Positions 53,456-63,334 of a stretch of DNA of 64,000 nt are shown piece after piece. How positions within the stretch are numbered: the stretch's first letter is position 1; the number at the start of each line of letters is the position of its first letter. The translations under genes and the position numbers were made by a program. The DNA comes from Microbacterium testaceum (GTDB taxonomy: Bacteria > Actinomycetota > Actinomycetes > Actinomycetales > Microbacteriaceae), in the NCBI RefSeq assembly GCF_001476285.1, contig NZ_LDRU01000020.1:1-64000 (forward strand), in the 5' to 3' direction. The notes beneath the pieces are model-generated. The model had not been told where the DNA came from. It saw only the letters and a list, made by a program, of their open reading frames with translations, and ran no database searches.

Positions 53456-54751
53456 TCACCGGGGTGCGACGGGCCGGCGCCCCGCGGCTCCACGTCGCCG
53501 TGTGGCGTCGGTTCCGATCGACCCGAGAATGAGCGCGGTCTGCAGGATGAGGGCCTCGCGAGGGCCGGTGGCATCCCATCCGATCACCTCGGAGACGCGC
53601 TTGAGGCGGTACCGGACCGTGTTGGGGTGCACGTACAGCTCGCGAGCGGTCGCCTCGAGGGAGCGGCCGTTGTCGAGGTAGCTCCAGAGCGTCGCGACCA
53701 GATCGGTGCTGTGCGCTTGGAGGGGCCGGTAGACCCGATCCACCAGTGTCTGCTTCGCCACCGCGTCGCCGGCGAGAGCGCGCTCGGGCAGCAGGTCGTC
53801 GGCCTCCACCGGACGCGGCGCGTTGCGCCACGCGCGCGCGACGGCGAAGCCCGCGAGCGCCGCGCGGGCGCTCTGACCGGCGTCGACGAGGGCCGCGACC
53901 GGGGGGCCGAGCACCAGGTGCCCCGACCCGAACCCGGGTTCGAGCCGCTTGGCGATCTCGGTGAAGGGGAGCTCGGTCGTGTCGTCGCCACCCCGCGCGG
54001 GCAGCTCGGCTCGGCCAAGCACGAGCACGAGACGAGACCCCTGGACACCGATGAGCACGTCGACTCCGAGCTTGCGCGCCGTGCGGCGCACCTGATCGAC
54101 GTCGAACTGCGGGGGAGTCGTCCCGACCAGGACGGCGACCTCTCCGTGCCCGTGCCACCCGAGGGCGGCGATGCGGCTGGGCAGCTCTTCGTCGGCCTCG
54201 CCCGTGAGGATCGAGTCGACCACGAGCGCCTCGAGACGCGCGTCCCAGAGGCCGCGTGCCTCCGCCGCGCGCGCATAGACGTCGGCGGCGGCGAACGCGA
54301 CCTCGCGCGAGTACAGGAGCATCGCCTCGCGCACACTCTTGCTGCGCCCGGCGACGCGCTCCTCCATCACCTCGACGGTGACGCGGACGAGTTGCAGCGT
54401 CTGCGTCAGGCTCACGCTGCGCAGGAGTTCTCGAGGGGCCGCCGCGAAGATGTCCGACGCGATCGCCGGGGTCTGAGCGGGGTCCTCGACCCACTGCGTG
54501 AACGACGTGATGCCCGCCTGGGCGACGAGGCCGACGGCGGATCGTCGGGCCGGCGGCATCCCGGCGTACCAGGGGAGGGTCTCTTCGAGCCGCTGGATCG
54601 TGGCCGTCGCGAGGTCGCCGGAGATCCGGCGCAACCACACGAGGGTCTCTTCCTTGTCGCGTGCGACGCGATCGAGGCCGTCGCGCGAAATGCGGTCGGG
54701 ACCGGCCCCGCCCGAGTGGGGGGAGCCGGTCCCGACCGTGGGTTCACTCAC
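53456..54751 (-). CDS. fasR: FasR-like transcriptional regulator (PucR C-terminal HTH) of fatty-acid synthesis
   Basis: 431 residues from the GTG at 54751, 4 bp after aceE. A long helical N-terminal half and a GGDEF-like central domain precede a C-terminal helix-turn-helix of the PucR/CdaR type (LEATARELYVHPNTVRYRLKRV). Its place directly before fabD matches Streptomyces coelicolor FasR, the activator of fabD-fabH-acpP-fabF. Possibly co-transcribed with aceE, which would tie acetyl-CoA supply to control of fatty-acid synthesis. Confidence 0.85.
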   Translation of the reverse strand: MSEPTVGTGSPHSGGAGPDRISRDGLDRVARDKEETLVWLRRISGDLATATIQRLEETLPWYAGMPPARRSAVGLVAQAGITSFTQWVEDPAQTPAIASDIFAAAPRELLRSVSLTQTLQLVRVTVEVMEERVAGRSKSVREAMLLYSREVAFAAADVYARAAEARGLWDARLEALVVDSILTGEADEELPSRIAALGWHGHGEVAVLVGTTPPQFDVDQVRRTARKLGVDVLIGVQGSRLVLVLGRAELPARGGDDTTELPFTEIAKRLEPGFGSGHLVLGPPVAALVDAGQSARAALAGFAVARAWRNAPRPVEADDLLPERALAGDAVAKQTLVDRVYRPLQAHSTDLVATLWSYLDNGRSLEATARELYVHPNTVRYRLKRVSEVIGWDATGPREALILQTALILGSIGTDATRRRGAAGRRPVAPR

Positions 54752-54755
54752 GTGA

Positions 54756-57482
54756 TCAGGCCTCGCCGCCCGCGTTGCCGCTGGTGCCGGCGTTGACGTC
54801 GTGCAGGCGGTACTTCTCGATCGCCTGCGCGATGACCGCGCGGTCGACCTTGCCCTCGTCGGCGAGCCCCTGGAGCGCGCGGACCGCGAGCGAGGGGCCG
54901 TCGATCTTGAAGTAGCGACGAGCCGCGGCGCGCGTGTCCGAGAAGCCGAAGCCGTCGGCCCCGAGCGTCAGGTAGCGCTGCGGAACCCACTGGCGGATCT
55001 GGTCCTGGACCGCGTGCATCCAGTCGCTGACCGCGATGACCGGGCCCTCGGCATCCCGAAGCTTCTCGGTCACGTACGCCGTGCGCGGCTCGGCGTCGGG
55101 GTGCAGGAAGTTGTGCTCGTCGGCGGCGAGGCCGTCGCGGCGCAGCTCGGTCCACGAGGTGACCGACCACACGTCGGCGACGACGCCCCAGTCGTCCTTC
55201 AGCAGGCGCTGGGCCTCGAACGCCCACGGCACACCGACGCCCGAGGCGAGCAGCTGCGTGCGGGGGCCGTCGCCCTCGCCGGTCGAGATGCGGTGCATAC
55301 CGCGGACGATGCCGTCGACATCCACGTTCTCGGGCTCGGCGGGCTGCACGTACGGCTCGTTGTACACCGTGATGTAGTACATGACGTTCGGGTCCGGGTG
55401 CTCGCCGCCGTACATGCGCTCGATACCGGAGCGGACGATGTGCGAGATCTCGTACCCGTAGGCCGGGTCGTACGACACGGTGGCGGGGTTGGTGGACGCC
55501 AGGAGCTGCGAGTGCCCGTCGGCGTGCTGCAGACCCTCACCCGTCAGCGTCGTGCGACCGGCGGTCGCGCCGATGATGAAGCCGCGCGCCATCTGGTCGC
55601 CCGCCGCCCACTGCGCGTCGCCCGTGCGCTGGAACCCGAACATCGAGTAGAAGACGTAGACCGGGATCAGCGGTTCGCCGTGCGTCGCGTACGACGTGCC
55701 GGCCGCGGTGAACGCCGCGAGGGCACCCGCCTCGTTGATGCCGACGTGGATGATCTGGCCCTGCGGGCTCTCCTTGTACGCGAGCAGGAGCTCGCGGTCG
55801 ACCGAGGTGTAGTGCTGGCCCTTGGGGTTGTAGATCTTCGCCGTGGGGAAGTACGCGTCCATACCGAACGTGCGCGCCTCGTCGGGGATGATCGGGACGA
55901 TGCGGTGACCGAAGTCCTTGACCCGCAGCAGGTCCTTGAGCAGGCGGACGAACGCCATGGTCGTGGCGATCTCCTGCGTGCCCGAGCCCTTCTTGGGCAG
56001 CGCGTACGCCGAGTCTCCCGGGAGTTCCAGGCCCACGTGCGTGCTGCGACGCTCGGGCAGGAAGCCACCGAGCGAACGACGACGCTCGAGCATGTATTTG
56101 ATGGTCTCGTCGTTCTCGCCGGGGTTGTAGTACGGCGGCTGGTACGGGTTCTCGTCGAGCTGTGCGTCGGTGACCGGGATGTCCATCGCGTCGCGGAAGG
56201 CCTTGAGGTCGTCCAGCGTCAGCTTCTTCATCTGGTGGGTCGCGTTGCGGCCCTCGAAGTGCGGGCCGAGGCCGTAGCCCTTGATCGTCTTCGCGAGGAT
56301 GACGGTCGGCTGGCCCTTGTGCTCCTTGGCCGCCTTGAACGCCGCGAACACCTTGCGGTAGTCGTGGCCACCGCGCTTCAGGCCCCAGATCTGCTCGTCG
56401 GTGTAGTCCTTGACGAGCTCGAGGGCCCGGGGGTCGCGACCGAAGAAGTTCTCGCGCACGTAGGCGCCGTTCTCGGCCTTGTAGGTCTGGTAGTCGCCGT
56501 CGGGCGTCGTGTTCATGAGGTTGAGCAGCGCGCCCTCGGTGTCGCGGGCGAGCAGGTCGTCCCACTCGCGGCCCCAGACGACCTTGATGACGTTCCAGCC
56601 GGCACCACGGAAGAAGCTCTCGAGCTCCTGGATGATCTTGCCGTTACCGCGGACGGGGCCGTCGAGACGCTGCAGGTTGCAGTTGACGATGAACGTGAGG
56701 TTGTCGAGACCCTCGTTCGCCGCGACCTGCAGCTGTCCGCGGCTCTCGACCTCGTCCATCTCGCCGTCGCCCAGGTAGGCCCAGACGTGCGAGTCCGAGA
56801 CATCCTTGATGCCGCGGTTCGAGAGGTACTTGTTCGACATCGCCTGGTAGATGGCGTTGATCGGACCGAGACCCATCGACACGGTCGGGAACTGCCAGAA
56901 CTCCGGCATGAGACGCGGGTGCGGGTACGAGGGGATGCCGTTCGGTGCCTGCGACTTCTCCTGGCGGAAACCGTCGAGCTGGGCTTCGGTGAGACGGCCC
57001 TCGAGGTAGGCGCGGGCGTACGCGCCGGGGGAGGCGTGGCCCTGGATGAAGATCTGGTCGCCGCCGGAGGGGTCGTCGAGACCGCGGAAGAAGTGGTTGA
57101 AGCCCACCTCGTACAGAGCGGCCGACGAGGCGTAGGTCGAGATGTGGCCTCCGACGCCGATACCGGGACGCTGCGCGCGGTGCACGGTCACCGCGGCGTT
57201 CCAACGGATCCACTTGCGGTAGCGACGCTCGAGCTCTTCGTCACCGGGGAACTCCGGCTCGTTCTGCTGCGAGATGGTGTTGATGTAGTCGGTGGTGGGA
57301 ACCATCGGCACGTTGAGGTGCAGTTCCTTGGAGCCCTTCAGCAGGCTCAGCATGATCTCGCGAGCGCGAGCCGGCCCCTTCGCCTGAACGAGCTGTCGCA
57401 GGGATTCCTGCCACTCCCCGGTCTCTTCGGGGTCGCTGTCCTGCGGCCCTTGCGAATACGGATCCTGGTCGTGAACAGTCAC
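54756..57482 (-). CDS. aceE: Pyruvate dehydrogenase E1 component, homodimeric type
   Basis: 908 residues from the GTG at 57482, preceded by GAAAGG; the frame further upstream is not family-like. Thiamine diphosphate motif [15 protein letters not shown] (about residue 235-250), transketolase-like pyrimidine and C-terminal domains. It decarboxylates pyruvate and passes the acetyl group to E2 in the pyruvate dehydrogenase complex; in actinobacteria it can also work within a mixed complex with the 2-oxoglutarate enzyme. E2 and E3 genes are not in the window. Confidence 0.96.
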   Translation of the reverse strand: MTVHDQDPYSQGPQDSDPEETGEWQESLRQLVQAKGPARAREIMLSLLKGSKELHLNVPMVPTTDYINTISQQNEPEFPGDEELERRYRKWIRWNAAVTVHRAQRPGIGVGGHISTYASSAALYEVGFNHFFRGLDDPSGGDQIFIQGHASPGAYARAYLEGRLTEAQLDGFRQEKSQAPNGIPSYPHPRLMPEFWQFPTVSMGLGPINAIYQAMSNKYLSNRGIKDVSDSHVWAYLGDGEMDEVESRGQLQVAANEGLDNLTFIVNCNLQRLDGPVRGNGKIIQELESFFRGAGWNVIKVVWGREWDDLLARDTEGALLNLMNTTPDGDYQTYKAENGAYVRENFFGRDPRALELVKDYTDEQIWGLKRGGHDYRKVFAAFKAAKEHKGQPTVILAKTIKGYGLGPHFEGRNATHQMKKLTLDDLKAFRDAMDIPVTDAQLDENPYQPPYYNPGENDETIKYMLERRRSLGGFLPERRSTHVGLELPGDSAYALPKKGSGTQEIATTMAFVRLLKDLLRVKDFGHRIVPIIPDEARTFGMDAYFPTAKIYNPKGQHYTSVDRELLLAYKESPQGQIIHVGINEAGALAAFTAAGTSYATHGEPLIPVYVFYSMFGFQRTGDAQWAAGDQMARGFIIGATAGRTTLTGEGLQHADGHSQLLASTNPATVSYDPAYGYEISHIVRSGIERMYGGEHPDPNVMYYITVYNEPYVQPAEPENVDVDGIVRGMHRISTGEGDGPRTQLLASGVGVPWAFEAQRLLKDDWGVVADVWSVTSWTELRRDGLAADEHNFLHPDAEPRTAYVTEKLRDAEGPVIAVSDWMHAVQDQIRQWVPQRYLTLGADGFGFSDTRAAARRYFKIDGPSLAVRALQGLADEGKVDRAVIAQAIEKYRLHDVNAGTSGNAGGEA

Positions 57483-57833
57483 GGAAGACCTTTCGTCGTC
57501 TGGCAGGTCATGCCAGAGAATCGCCATACAAGTGCGGCAACCCTTGTTCGCTCCGCACAATCAACCATCGTCCAGCCTAGCGAGTCGCGGCCCAGCCGGA
57601 TGCGCACGGTTCCGCTGCGCCCGCGCGGGGTCACGTGGATGGTTCGCCATCGAGGCATCCGAACGTCACGGACGGGTGAAGACGAGGGTCAATTCCGCAG
57701 AAACGCTCGGAGGTAGCGGAACCGAGAAGCATGTTTACATGCCACTTCTCGAGCGGTGCGCACTCCGTTCACCCGATCCCTCTCGCCGTCGCCGGGCTGC
57801 CACGGTGAGTCGTCCACTTCTAGCGTGACGCCG
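57483..57833. other. 351-bp divergent regulatory region of aceE
   Basis: No convincing gene. It holds the aceE ribosome site and leader, a candidate aceE -10 (TAGGCT on the minus strand at 57579-57574), and a nested dyad: the palindrome GCATGT-TT-ACATGC (57729-57742) within outer arms CGAGAAG (57723-57729) and CTTCTCG (57745-57751). The dyad is a good operator candidate for one or both divergent genes. It is clearly less GC-rich than its surroundings. Confidence 0.5.
57821..57826 (+). promoter_or_regulatory. -10 box of the beta-helix gene (leaderless)
   Basis: TAGCGT ends 7 nt before the GTG at 57834, with no ribosome site. Confidence 0.45.
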
Positions 57834-59849
57834 GTGAACCGATCTCTCCCCGCCCTCGACCGCCGTCGATTCCTCGCCACCGCGGGTTCCGGCGCCGCTC
57901 TCGCGGCTGCCGGTGTCGTGACCGCGCCGACGAGCGGAGCGGCTCACGCGCAAACCTCGACCGGCGCCGTCGATGTGATCACGGTCGACGGGGCGATCCC
58001 GGGGATCCCGTATCGCACACGCACGTCGATCCTGGATGTGGCGGAGTACGCCCGTCGCGCACAGGTGAACAGCGCGGCGTTCACGAACGCGTGGACCCGC
58101 GCCCTGCAGCGTCTGGCTGAGGTGCCGGCTCCGGCCAATTCTCCCGCGTCCGGCAACAGCGTGAACTGGCGCCCGAATTCGGGGGTGGTGATCCGCGTCG
58201 ACCCGGGGTTCTACGCGATCGATCAGTGGTCGATGGCCACGCGACCCGCCGACCTCGGACTCCCGGGATCCGAGAGCGAAGGCCACCAGTACGGCGAGTG
58301 GTCGGTGCGCATCACGATCGAGGCGGAGGGGGTGGTGCTCGTGGCGAAAGATCATCAGGGGACGAGTGTCGGGAGCCCCGTCGTCTACCTGGGCAACCCG
58401 GACTCTCCGGGTGGCAGCAGAGATCTTCTGAAGCGGGTCACGCTTCGGGGCCTCACGGTGCAGAGCGACGGTGATTCCCTGCAGGGCGGATACGTCGCCG
58501 ACCGGATCGGGATGCTGGTTCACCAGAGCCAGGAGATCCGCCTCGAACAGGTCTCCGTCTTCGGCTTCGCACGTGAAGGCATCCGCCTCGAGGGGGTCAT
58601 GGACTCGACGATCGATGCGGCGGTGGTCGGGTGGTGCGGACGCCCTTCCCGACTGGCGACGGCACCCGACCCCCTGCCGTTCGGCCTGTCGCTGACGAGT
58701 ACCCGCGACTCGTCCGGAGCGATCCTGGAGAACTGCAACGCCGTTCGCGTGATCGACAGTCACCTGGAGTTCTGCGAGCAGGAACTGTACCTCGACCGCG
58801 GAACCCGGCATGTCGAGTTCATCGGGTGCAAGTTCGAGCACGGCTGGGGAACCACCTCCGCGCAGTCGCCCATCTCGATCGGTTCGCCGGCGAACACCCG
58901 GTCGGCACACGACCGCGTGCTCGAGATCGGGTTCACCTCGTGCATGTTCGTGCAGAACACCTACGTGAACGCCGGGTCTCATCCGAGCCACATCGTGGTC
59001 GGCGAGGTCACCTACGGCGGAGGCGAAGCGGCCGCCGCGAAGACAGCCATCACCTTCAGCGGATGCCACTTCTCGGTGCCCGACGGGGGCGGCGAGCGCT
59101 GGTTCACCGGTGGCGACACCACTTTCGTCGGTTGCGACTTCGCCGGGTGCGGAAACGCCGAGGGCGAACCGCCGTGCTTCGACCTGGGCAACGACGTCAC
59201 CTTCGACGACTGCCGTTTCGCGGCCGTGGCCGAGCTGCACGACGGCGTCACCGGTAGTCGTCGGGCCGGTGAGCCCGGGGCGGCGGTACCCGGTTCACGG
59301 GCCGACCTCTTCCGCTTCCGGGGCGGCGCCTCCCGCGTGATCAACCCGGTCATCTACTTCCCGCCCCCGACCGAGGGTGTCCACACGTCGCCCGGGTCCG
59401 TGGCCACGCTCGCCGGCGGTGCCGGGGACGCCAACCGCATCGCCGGTTGGCATCCGGCCTTCTACGGACTGCCCGGGGATGGAAGCGGCAGACCGGGGCC
59501 GATCGCCGCCGTGCGATACGAGGAGACGGGGCGGACGCAATTGGGCTCGTCTCTCGTCTGGGAGGCGATGAGCGGCGCGTCGACCCCGGTTCTCGAGCCC
59601 GATGCACAGGGTCGCGTCTCGGTCTGCGGGCGGGAGCAGATCCGCGTGCAAGGCGGGCGAACGTACAGAGGCTTCACCGACGCCTACGCCGGGCAGGTGG
59701 TTCGCGTCGTTGCGGACGGCGAACCCATCACGTTCGTGGGAGGGTCCCTCGTCCTGAAAGGCACCCAGACGCTCCGCGCGGGCATCGCCGACATGACGTC
59801 CTTCGTGTTCTACACCTACGGCTCGGGATCCGCATGGTTCCAACTCTGA
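57834..59849 (+). CDS. Tat-exported right-handed beta-helix protein
   Basis: 671 residues from the GTG at 57834; the in-frame ATG at 57756 would place 26 untypical residues before the signal. Tat signal LDRRRFLATAG with twin Arg, hydrophobic stretch and cleavage near AAHAQT (about residue 40). The mature protein shows repeated strand-turn units rich in Asn, Asp, Gly and Cys (RLEQVSVFGFAREGIRLEGV, IEFIGCKFEHG-like), the pattern of pectate-lyase-like beta-helices. No catalytic triad is evident. It may bind, cleave or modify a surface polysaccharide together with the acyltransferase that overlaps its 3' end. Confidence 0.78.
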   Translation: MNRSLPALDRRRFLATAGSGAALAAAGVVTAPTSGAAHAQTSTGAVDVITVDGAIPGIPYRTRTSILDVAEYARRAQVNSAAFTNAWTRALQRLAEVPAPANSPASGNSVNWRPNSGVVIRVDPGFYAIDQWSMATRPADLGLPGSESEGHQYGEWSVRITIEAEGVVLVAKDHQGTSVGSPVVYLGNPDSPGGSRDLLKRVTLRGLTVQSDGDSLQGGYVADRIGMLVHQSQEIRLEQVSVFGFAREGIRLEGVMDSTIDAAVVGWCGRPSRLATAPDPLPFGLSLTSTRDSSGAILENCNAVRVIDSHLEFCEQELYLDRGTRHVEFIGCKFEHGWGTTSAQSPISIGSPANTRSAHDRVLEIGFTSCMFVQNTYVNAGSHPSHIVVGEVTYGGGEAAAAKTAITFSGCHFSVPDGGGERWFTGGDTTFVGCDFAGCGNAEGEPPCFDLGNDVTFDDCRFAAVAELHDGVTGSRRAGEPGAAVPGSRADLFRFRGGASRVINPVIYFPPPTEGVHTSPGSVATLAGGAGDANRIAGWHPAFYGLPGDGSGRPGPIAAVRYEETGRTQLGSSLVWEAMSGASTPVLEPDAQGRVSVCGREQIRVQGGRTYRGFTDAYAGQVVRVVADGEPITFVGGSLVLKGTQTLRAGIADMTSFVFYTYGSGSAWFQL

Positions 59850-60916
59850 CCGTCCGTGCGCGAACGGGCCCGGTGAAGCCCACGATCGGGCGGCGGCTCG
59901 ACCCCCGCTCGAACAGCCTGAACGCGGTGCGCCTGGTCCTTGCGCTCCTCGTGTTGGTGGCGCACGGCGAGGAGCTCGGCGGCTACGGCCGGCACCTCCA
60001 GCCGATCGGGCCCTGGGCGGTCGCCGGGTTCTTCTGCATCTCGGGTTACCTCATCGCCCTGAGCCGGCGACGAGCGCGAGGGGGCGGCGACTTCTTCCTG
60101 CGACGGATCGTGCGCATCTATCCCGCGTTCTTCGTGGTCCTTGTCGTCGTCGCGTTCGTGGTCGCACCCTTCGCGTCGGTCGTTCTGAACGCGGGTCCGT
60201 GGCGCATCGACGCCGCGGCACTGTACGTCGCCCGAAACGCCGGGCTGTGGATCGTGCAGCCCGCACTCCGCGACATGCTGGTGCAGCTTCCCTACCCGGG
60301 GGTATGGAACGGCTCGCTGTGGACACTCGCGTACGAGTTCGCCTGTTACGTGGTGACGGGTCTCATCGGGTTCCTCGCCGCGACCTGGGGCCTGCGGACG
60401 ACGATCGCCCTGTGGGTGGGAAGCACCGCCGTTGCCGTGCTCGCCGGCGTGGGCGTCGTGAATCTTCCGCACACGCTGGCCACGTTCGCCACGCTGCTCG
60501 CCTTCTACCTCTCCGGGACGCTACTCGTCGTCTGGCAGGATCGTGTGCCCCTTCGCCCTGCTCTGATGATCGGTGCGGCTGCTGTGGTCGCGGCCGTGGC
60601 CATCACGGGCGCTCCGCAAGCCGTGGCCGGCCCGGCGATGGCCTACCTCATGATCGCGGCGGGAATCCTGCTTCCCCTGCGTCGAATAGGGGCGCGCAAC
60701 GACATCTCCTACGGGATCTACATCTATGCGTTCCCCGTTCAACAGCTTCTCGCGTTGGCCCTGGCCGATCGAGGCGTGCCTTTCATCGTTCCCCTCGCAC
60801 TCGCCATGGCGCTCACGATCCCGCTCGCGTGGGCGAGCTGGCTCTTCGTGGAACGACCGGCGATCCGCGCCCACCGTCGATGGGCGTCGAGGCGCCGGGA
60901 GGCGGGCGTAGCCTGA
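59834..60916 (+). CDS. Membrane acyltransferase, AT3 family
   Basis: 360 residues from the ATG at 59834 (16-bp overlap with the beta-helix gene); GTG 59873 would give 347 residues. About ten membrane segments and the family R-x10-H motif in RLVLALLVLVAHG near the N-terminus, SGYLIA in the second segment and a DISYGIYIYAFP motif near the end. AT3 proteins O-acylate extracellular polysaccharides or lipids with acyl groups passed through the membrane. Its coupling to a secreted beta-helix protein suggests both modify one glycan. Confidence 0.88.
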   Translation: MVPTLTVRARTGPVKPTIGRRLDPRSNSLNAVRLVLALLVLVAHGEELGGYGRHLQPIGPWAVAGFFCISGYLIALSRRRARGGGDFFLRRIVRIYPAFFVVLVVVAFVVAPFASVVLNAGPWRIDAAALYVARNAGLWIVQPALRDMLVQLPYPGVWNGSLWTLAYEFACYVVTGLIGFLAATWGLRTTIALWVGSTAVAVLAGVGVVNLPHTLATFATLLAFYLSGTLLVVWQDRVPLRPALMIGAAAVVAAVAITGAPQAVAGPAMAYLMIAAGILLPLRRIGARNDISYGIYIYAFPVQQLLALALADRGVPFIVPLALAMALTIPLAWASWLFVERPAIRAHRRWASRRREAGVA

Positions 60917-60920
60917 GCGC

Positions 60921-61616
60921 GTGACCTCCAGCGCATCCGCGGGCTTCCGGACCCGCCCCGAGCATCGCTGGCCGGTGCTCATCGCTCTCGCCGTCGGAAC
61001 CGGCCTGTACGCGGTCCTCCCGAGCGATGCCTCGGGCGCGCTGCGCTATGTCGTCGTGGTCGCAGGTGTCCTCTGCGCGATCCCGATGATCGTGACCAAT
61101 CCGGCACGCCTGACCCGCGAGACCCGCATCGGGCGCGGTTTCGCCCTGGCATTCACCGTGGTGCTCCTGAGCGCCAACCAGGTCGCCTTCTTCCTCCTCG
61201 TCCACCAGCTGCTGCAGGGCGAGGGGAGCGGCGCGACGACCCTCTTGGGCGCGGCGCAGGTCTGGGCGATCAATGTCATCGGCTACGCCGTCGTGTACTG
61301 GGAGATGGATCGCGGCGGTCCGATCGCTCGCCGCCGGGATGCCCGCGCTGAGCTTCCTCCCGCCGACTTCCAGTTCCCGCAGGACTCCGACCGCGACGCG
61401 GTCAGCGAGGTGGCGCGGCGCTCGTCCGACGTCGAAGACTGGGCGCCGGGGTACGTCGACTACCTCTATTTCTCGGCATCCAACGCGATGGCCTTCAGCC
61501 CGACCGACGTCATGCCCCTGAGCACGCGCGCCAAGATGTTCATGATGGTGCAGGCGATCTCGGGGTTCGTGCTTCTCGCGCTCGTGATCGCGCGGAGCGT
61601 GAACATCCTGAGTTGA
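60921..61616 (+). CDS. Integral membrane protein, DUF1345-like
   Basis: 231 residues, GTG start 4 bp after the acyltransferase stop. Five or so membrane segments; the conserved part is YLYFSASNAMAFSPTDVMPLS followed by a last helix, similar to DUF1345 proteins. Function unknown; membrane channels have been suggested for relatives with this layout but no selectivity filter is visible. Third gene of the beta-helix-acyltransferase operon by spacing. A tRNA gene on the other strand follows immediately. Confidence 0.72.
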   Translation: MTSSASAGFRTRPEHRWPVLIALAVGTGLYAVLPSDASGALRYVVVVAGVLCAIPMIVTNPARLTRETRIGRGFALAFTVVLLSANQVAFFLLVHQLLQGEGSGATTLLGAAQVWAINVIGYAVVYWEMDRGGPIARRRDARAELPPADFQFPQDSDRDAVSEVARRSSDVEDWAPGYVDYLYFSASNAMAFSPTDVMPLSTRAKMFMMVQAISGFVLLALVIARSVNILS

Positions 61617-61619
61617 CGG

Positions 61620-61695
61620 TGGTGGGCCCTGCCGGGATCGAACCGACGACATCCACGGTGTAAACGTGGCGCTCTACCAGCTGAGCTAAAGGCCC
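61620..61695 (-). tRNA. tRNA-Val (anticodon TAC)
   Basis: Minus-strand cloverleaf. Acceptor GGGCCTT with AGGGCCC, D-arm GCTC...GAGC, anticodon stem CCACG/CGTGG with loop TTTACAC (TAC at 61662-61660), T-loop TTCGATC. The CCA end is encoded (61622-61620). Confidence 0.96.
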
Positions 61696-61709
61696 GGGAT
61701 GCCACGAGT

Positions 61710-63008
61710 CTAGCGGGCGGGCGAGGCCGGGCCCTCCTCGAGCGCGCGAGCGCAGAGATCGACGAGGAACGTGTACACCGCGCGACTCGGATCGGCGACG
61801 AGTTCGTGCACGCCGTCGACCGGCGCGGTCACGCGCTTCCATCCGCGCCCCGGGATGACGGCGTCGAAGCGCTCGCTGCCCGCTCCCTGGAGGAGCACGT
61901 CGGCCCATCCGCCTGTCGACGAGTCGACGGCCGCCTCGAGGTCCCGCGTCGACACCGTCATCGGTTCGGCGTCGTCGATCGGCCAGAACGGCTCGAGTCC
62001 GATCCACGCGGCAACGAAAGCGGGGACGTGCTCCGGAACGACCAGAGCGATGTGGCGGCGTTCCGGATCGGCGATCGCGGCACCCCCGTTCAGCTCGCCG
62101 ATCGAGGGGTCGTGCGCGATCACGACGCCGCGCGGTCCGGCGAAAGCCACGAGAACGGCGGCTCGGCCTCCGCGCCGAACCCGGGCGACGAGGAGAGGCT
62201 GACGCGCGCCGAGGGCCGAGGCGACAGCCGTGCCCGTCGGGGTGAGCGCCGCGCCCTCGTCGATGAAACCGGCCGCGAGCAGCTCGGTTGTGGCATCCGT
62301 CGTTCTGACCCGACGGGGAAGAATCGCGGATGCCAAGCCCCGGCGCGAGCGTGACGCACCCGCGCGCAGCGCGGTCAGAGCCGCCGCCGAGACCACCGGC
62401 GCGGTCGTGGCGAAGGGCGGGGGAGCGAACGCGCTGAGAGCCTCGAGCGGGAAGCCGACACGCGTCGACGCGTCGGCATCCGCGGGAGCGGCACCCACCG
62501 ATCGCGCCGCCGCCTCGACCTCGCCGGCATCGGCGGTGAGACGCAGCTGCGCGGCGATCCACGAGAAGACCGGGCCCACTGCTCCGAGCTGAGCGGGGGT
62601 GGCGCTGGCGGACAGGTGCACGTGGTGCGTCCCCGTCGCCCACACCGTCTTCGTCACGACGACGTCGGTCGCTCCCGCCGGGTAGACGAAGGTGATGCAT
62701 CGCGCGCGGGCGAGGGTGGCATCCGGATTCTCGTCCCACAGGTCGACGCCCACCACCCGGGCTCCGGGATGCTGCTGGCTCGAGGCGAGGATCGCGGCCG
62801 CGGACGCGTCGGTGAGCGGCGCGGTGCTCTCCACCGCGGTGAGGACGAGGTTGGGCTGGAAACCGTCCTGCCGATCGCGGAGGGTGAGCACGAGTTCGGC
62901 GCCGTCGTACTCCGAGGCGACGAAGCTGTCGGGATATCTCACGATGGCGTGCGGCGTCTGCACCTCGTGCACCTGGGGAGCACGTCGGTCGGCGGTCGAG
63001 AACTTCAC
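61710..63008 (-). CDS. Hypothetical protein with an LpqN-like N-terminal domain, in a T7SS-like cluster
   Basis: 432 residues from the GTG at 63008, overlapping the gene before it by 4 bp. The N-terminal 150 residues (VRYPDSFVASEYDGAELVLTLR, then ITFVYPAGATDVVVTKTVWATGTHHVHLSASA) resemble the DUF1795/LpqN fold found with T7SS effectors. The C-terminal half is Ala-rich with winged-helix-like and beta segments. There is no signal peptide. As last gene of a three-gene overlapping set with a glycine-zipper protein it may be a chaperone or immunity partner. Confidence 0.6.
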   Translation of the reverse strand: MKFSTADRRAPQVHEVQTPHAIVRYPDSFVASEYDGAELVLTLRDRQDGFQPNLVLTAVESTAPLTDASAAAILASSQQHPGARVVGVDLWDENPDATLARARCITFVYPAGATDVVVTKTVWATGTHHVHLSASATPAQLGAVGPVFSWIAAQLRLTADAGEVEAAARSVGAAPADADASTRVGFPLEALSAFAPPPFATTAPVVSAAALTALRAGASRSRRGLASAILPRRVRTTDATTELLAAGFIDEGAALTPTGTAVASALGARQPLLVARVRRGGRAAVLVAFAGPRGVVIAHDPSIGELNGGAAIADPERRHIALVVPEHVPAFVAAWIGLEPFWPIDDAEPMTVSTRDLEAAVDSSTGGWADVLLQGAGSERFDAVIPGRGWKRVTAPVDGVHELVADPSRAVYTFLVDLCARALEEGPASPAR

Positions 63009-63334
63009 GCGCGGCCGCCTTTCGTCGTCGGGTCGCCGCGCAGGGTGAGGTACCACGCGGGGAGAAGGAAGCGGGGGAGCCAGAACGCCCCGACGATCGC
63101 CACGACGAGCAGGATCGCCGCGACCGCGAGCAGGACGAAGAACACCTCTCGCGAGTACGACTCCACGAGCAGGGCCACGGATGCCACGGCGAACGCCGCA
63201 CCCAACCACAGCCAGGCGAATCCGATCGTGCTGCCGAATCCGCGGCGCGCGCGGATCCACCCCTTCCATCGACCGGTGTAGGCGACGACGCCGAGAACGA
63301 GGAACACGACCCCGAGGAGAAGCCCGACGGTCAC
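63005..63334 (-). CDS. Small membrane protein of the same cluster
   Basis: 109 residues, GTG start. Three hydrophobic segments (about 2-20, 36-58 and 64-88) separated by a basic loop (GRWKGWIRARRGFG) and a short polar tail. No family recognised. It overlaps both neighbours by 4 bp (GTGA), so all three are translated together. Confidence 0.62.
   Translation of the reverse strand: MTVGLLLGVVFLVLGVVAYTGRWKGWIRARRGFGSTIGFAWLWLGAAFAVASVALLVESYSREVFFVLLAVAAILLVVAIVGAFWLPRFLLPAWYLTLRGDPTTKGGRA

Noticed and set aside
54801-57716. 971-codon plus-strand frame opposite aceE
   Set aside because: Antisense shadow; aceE on the minus strand has complete conserved motifs.
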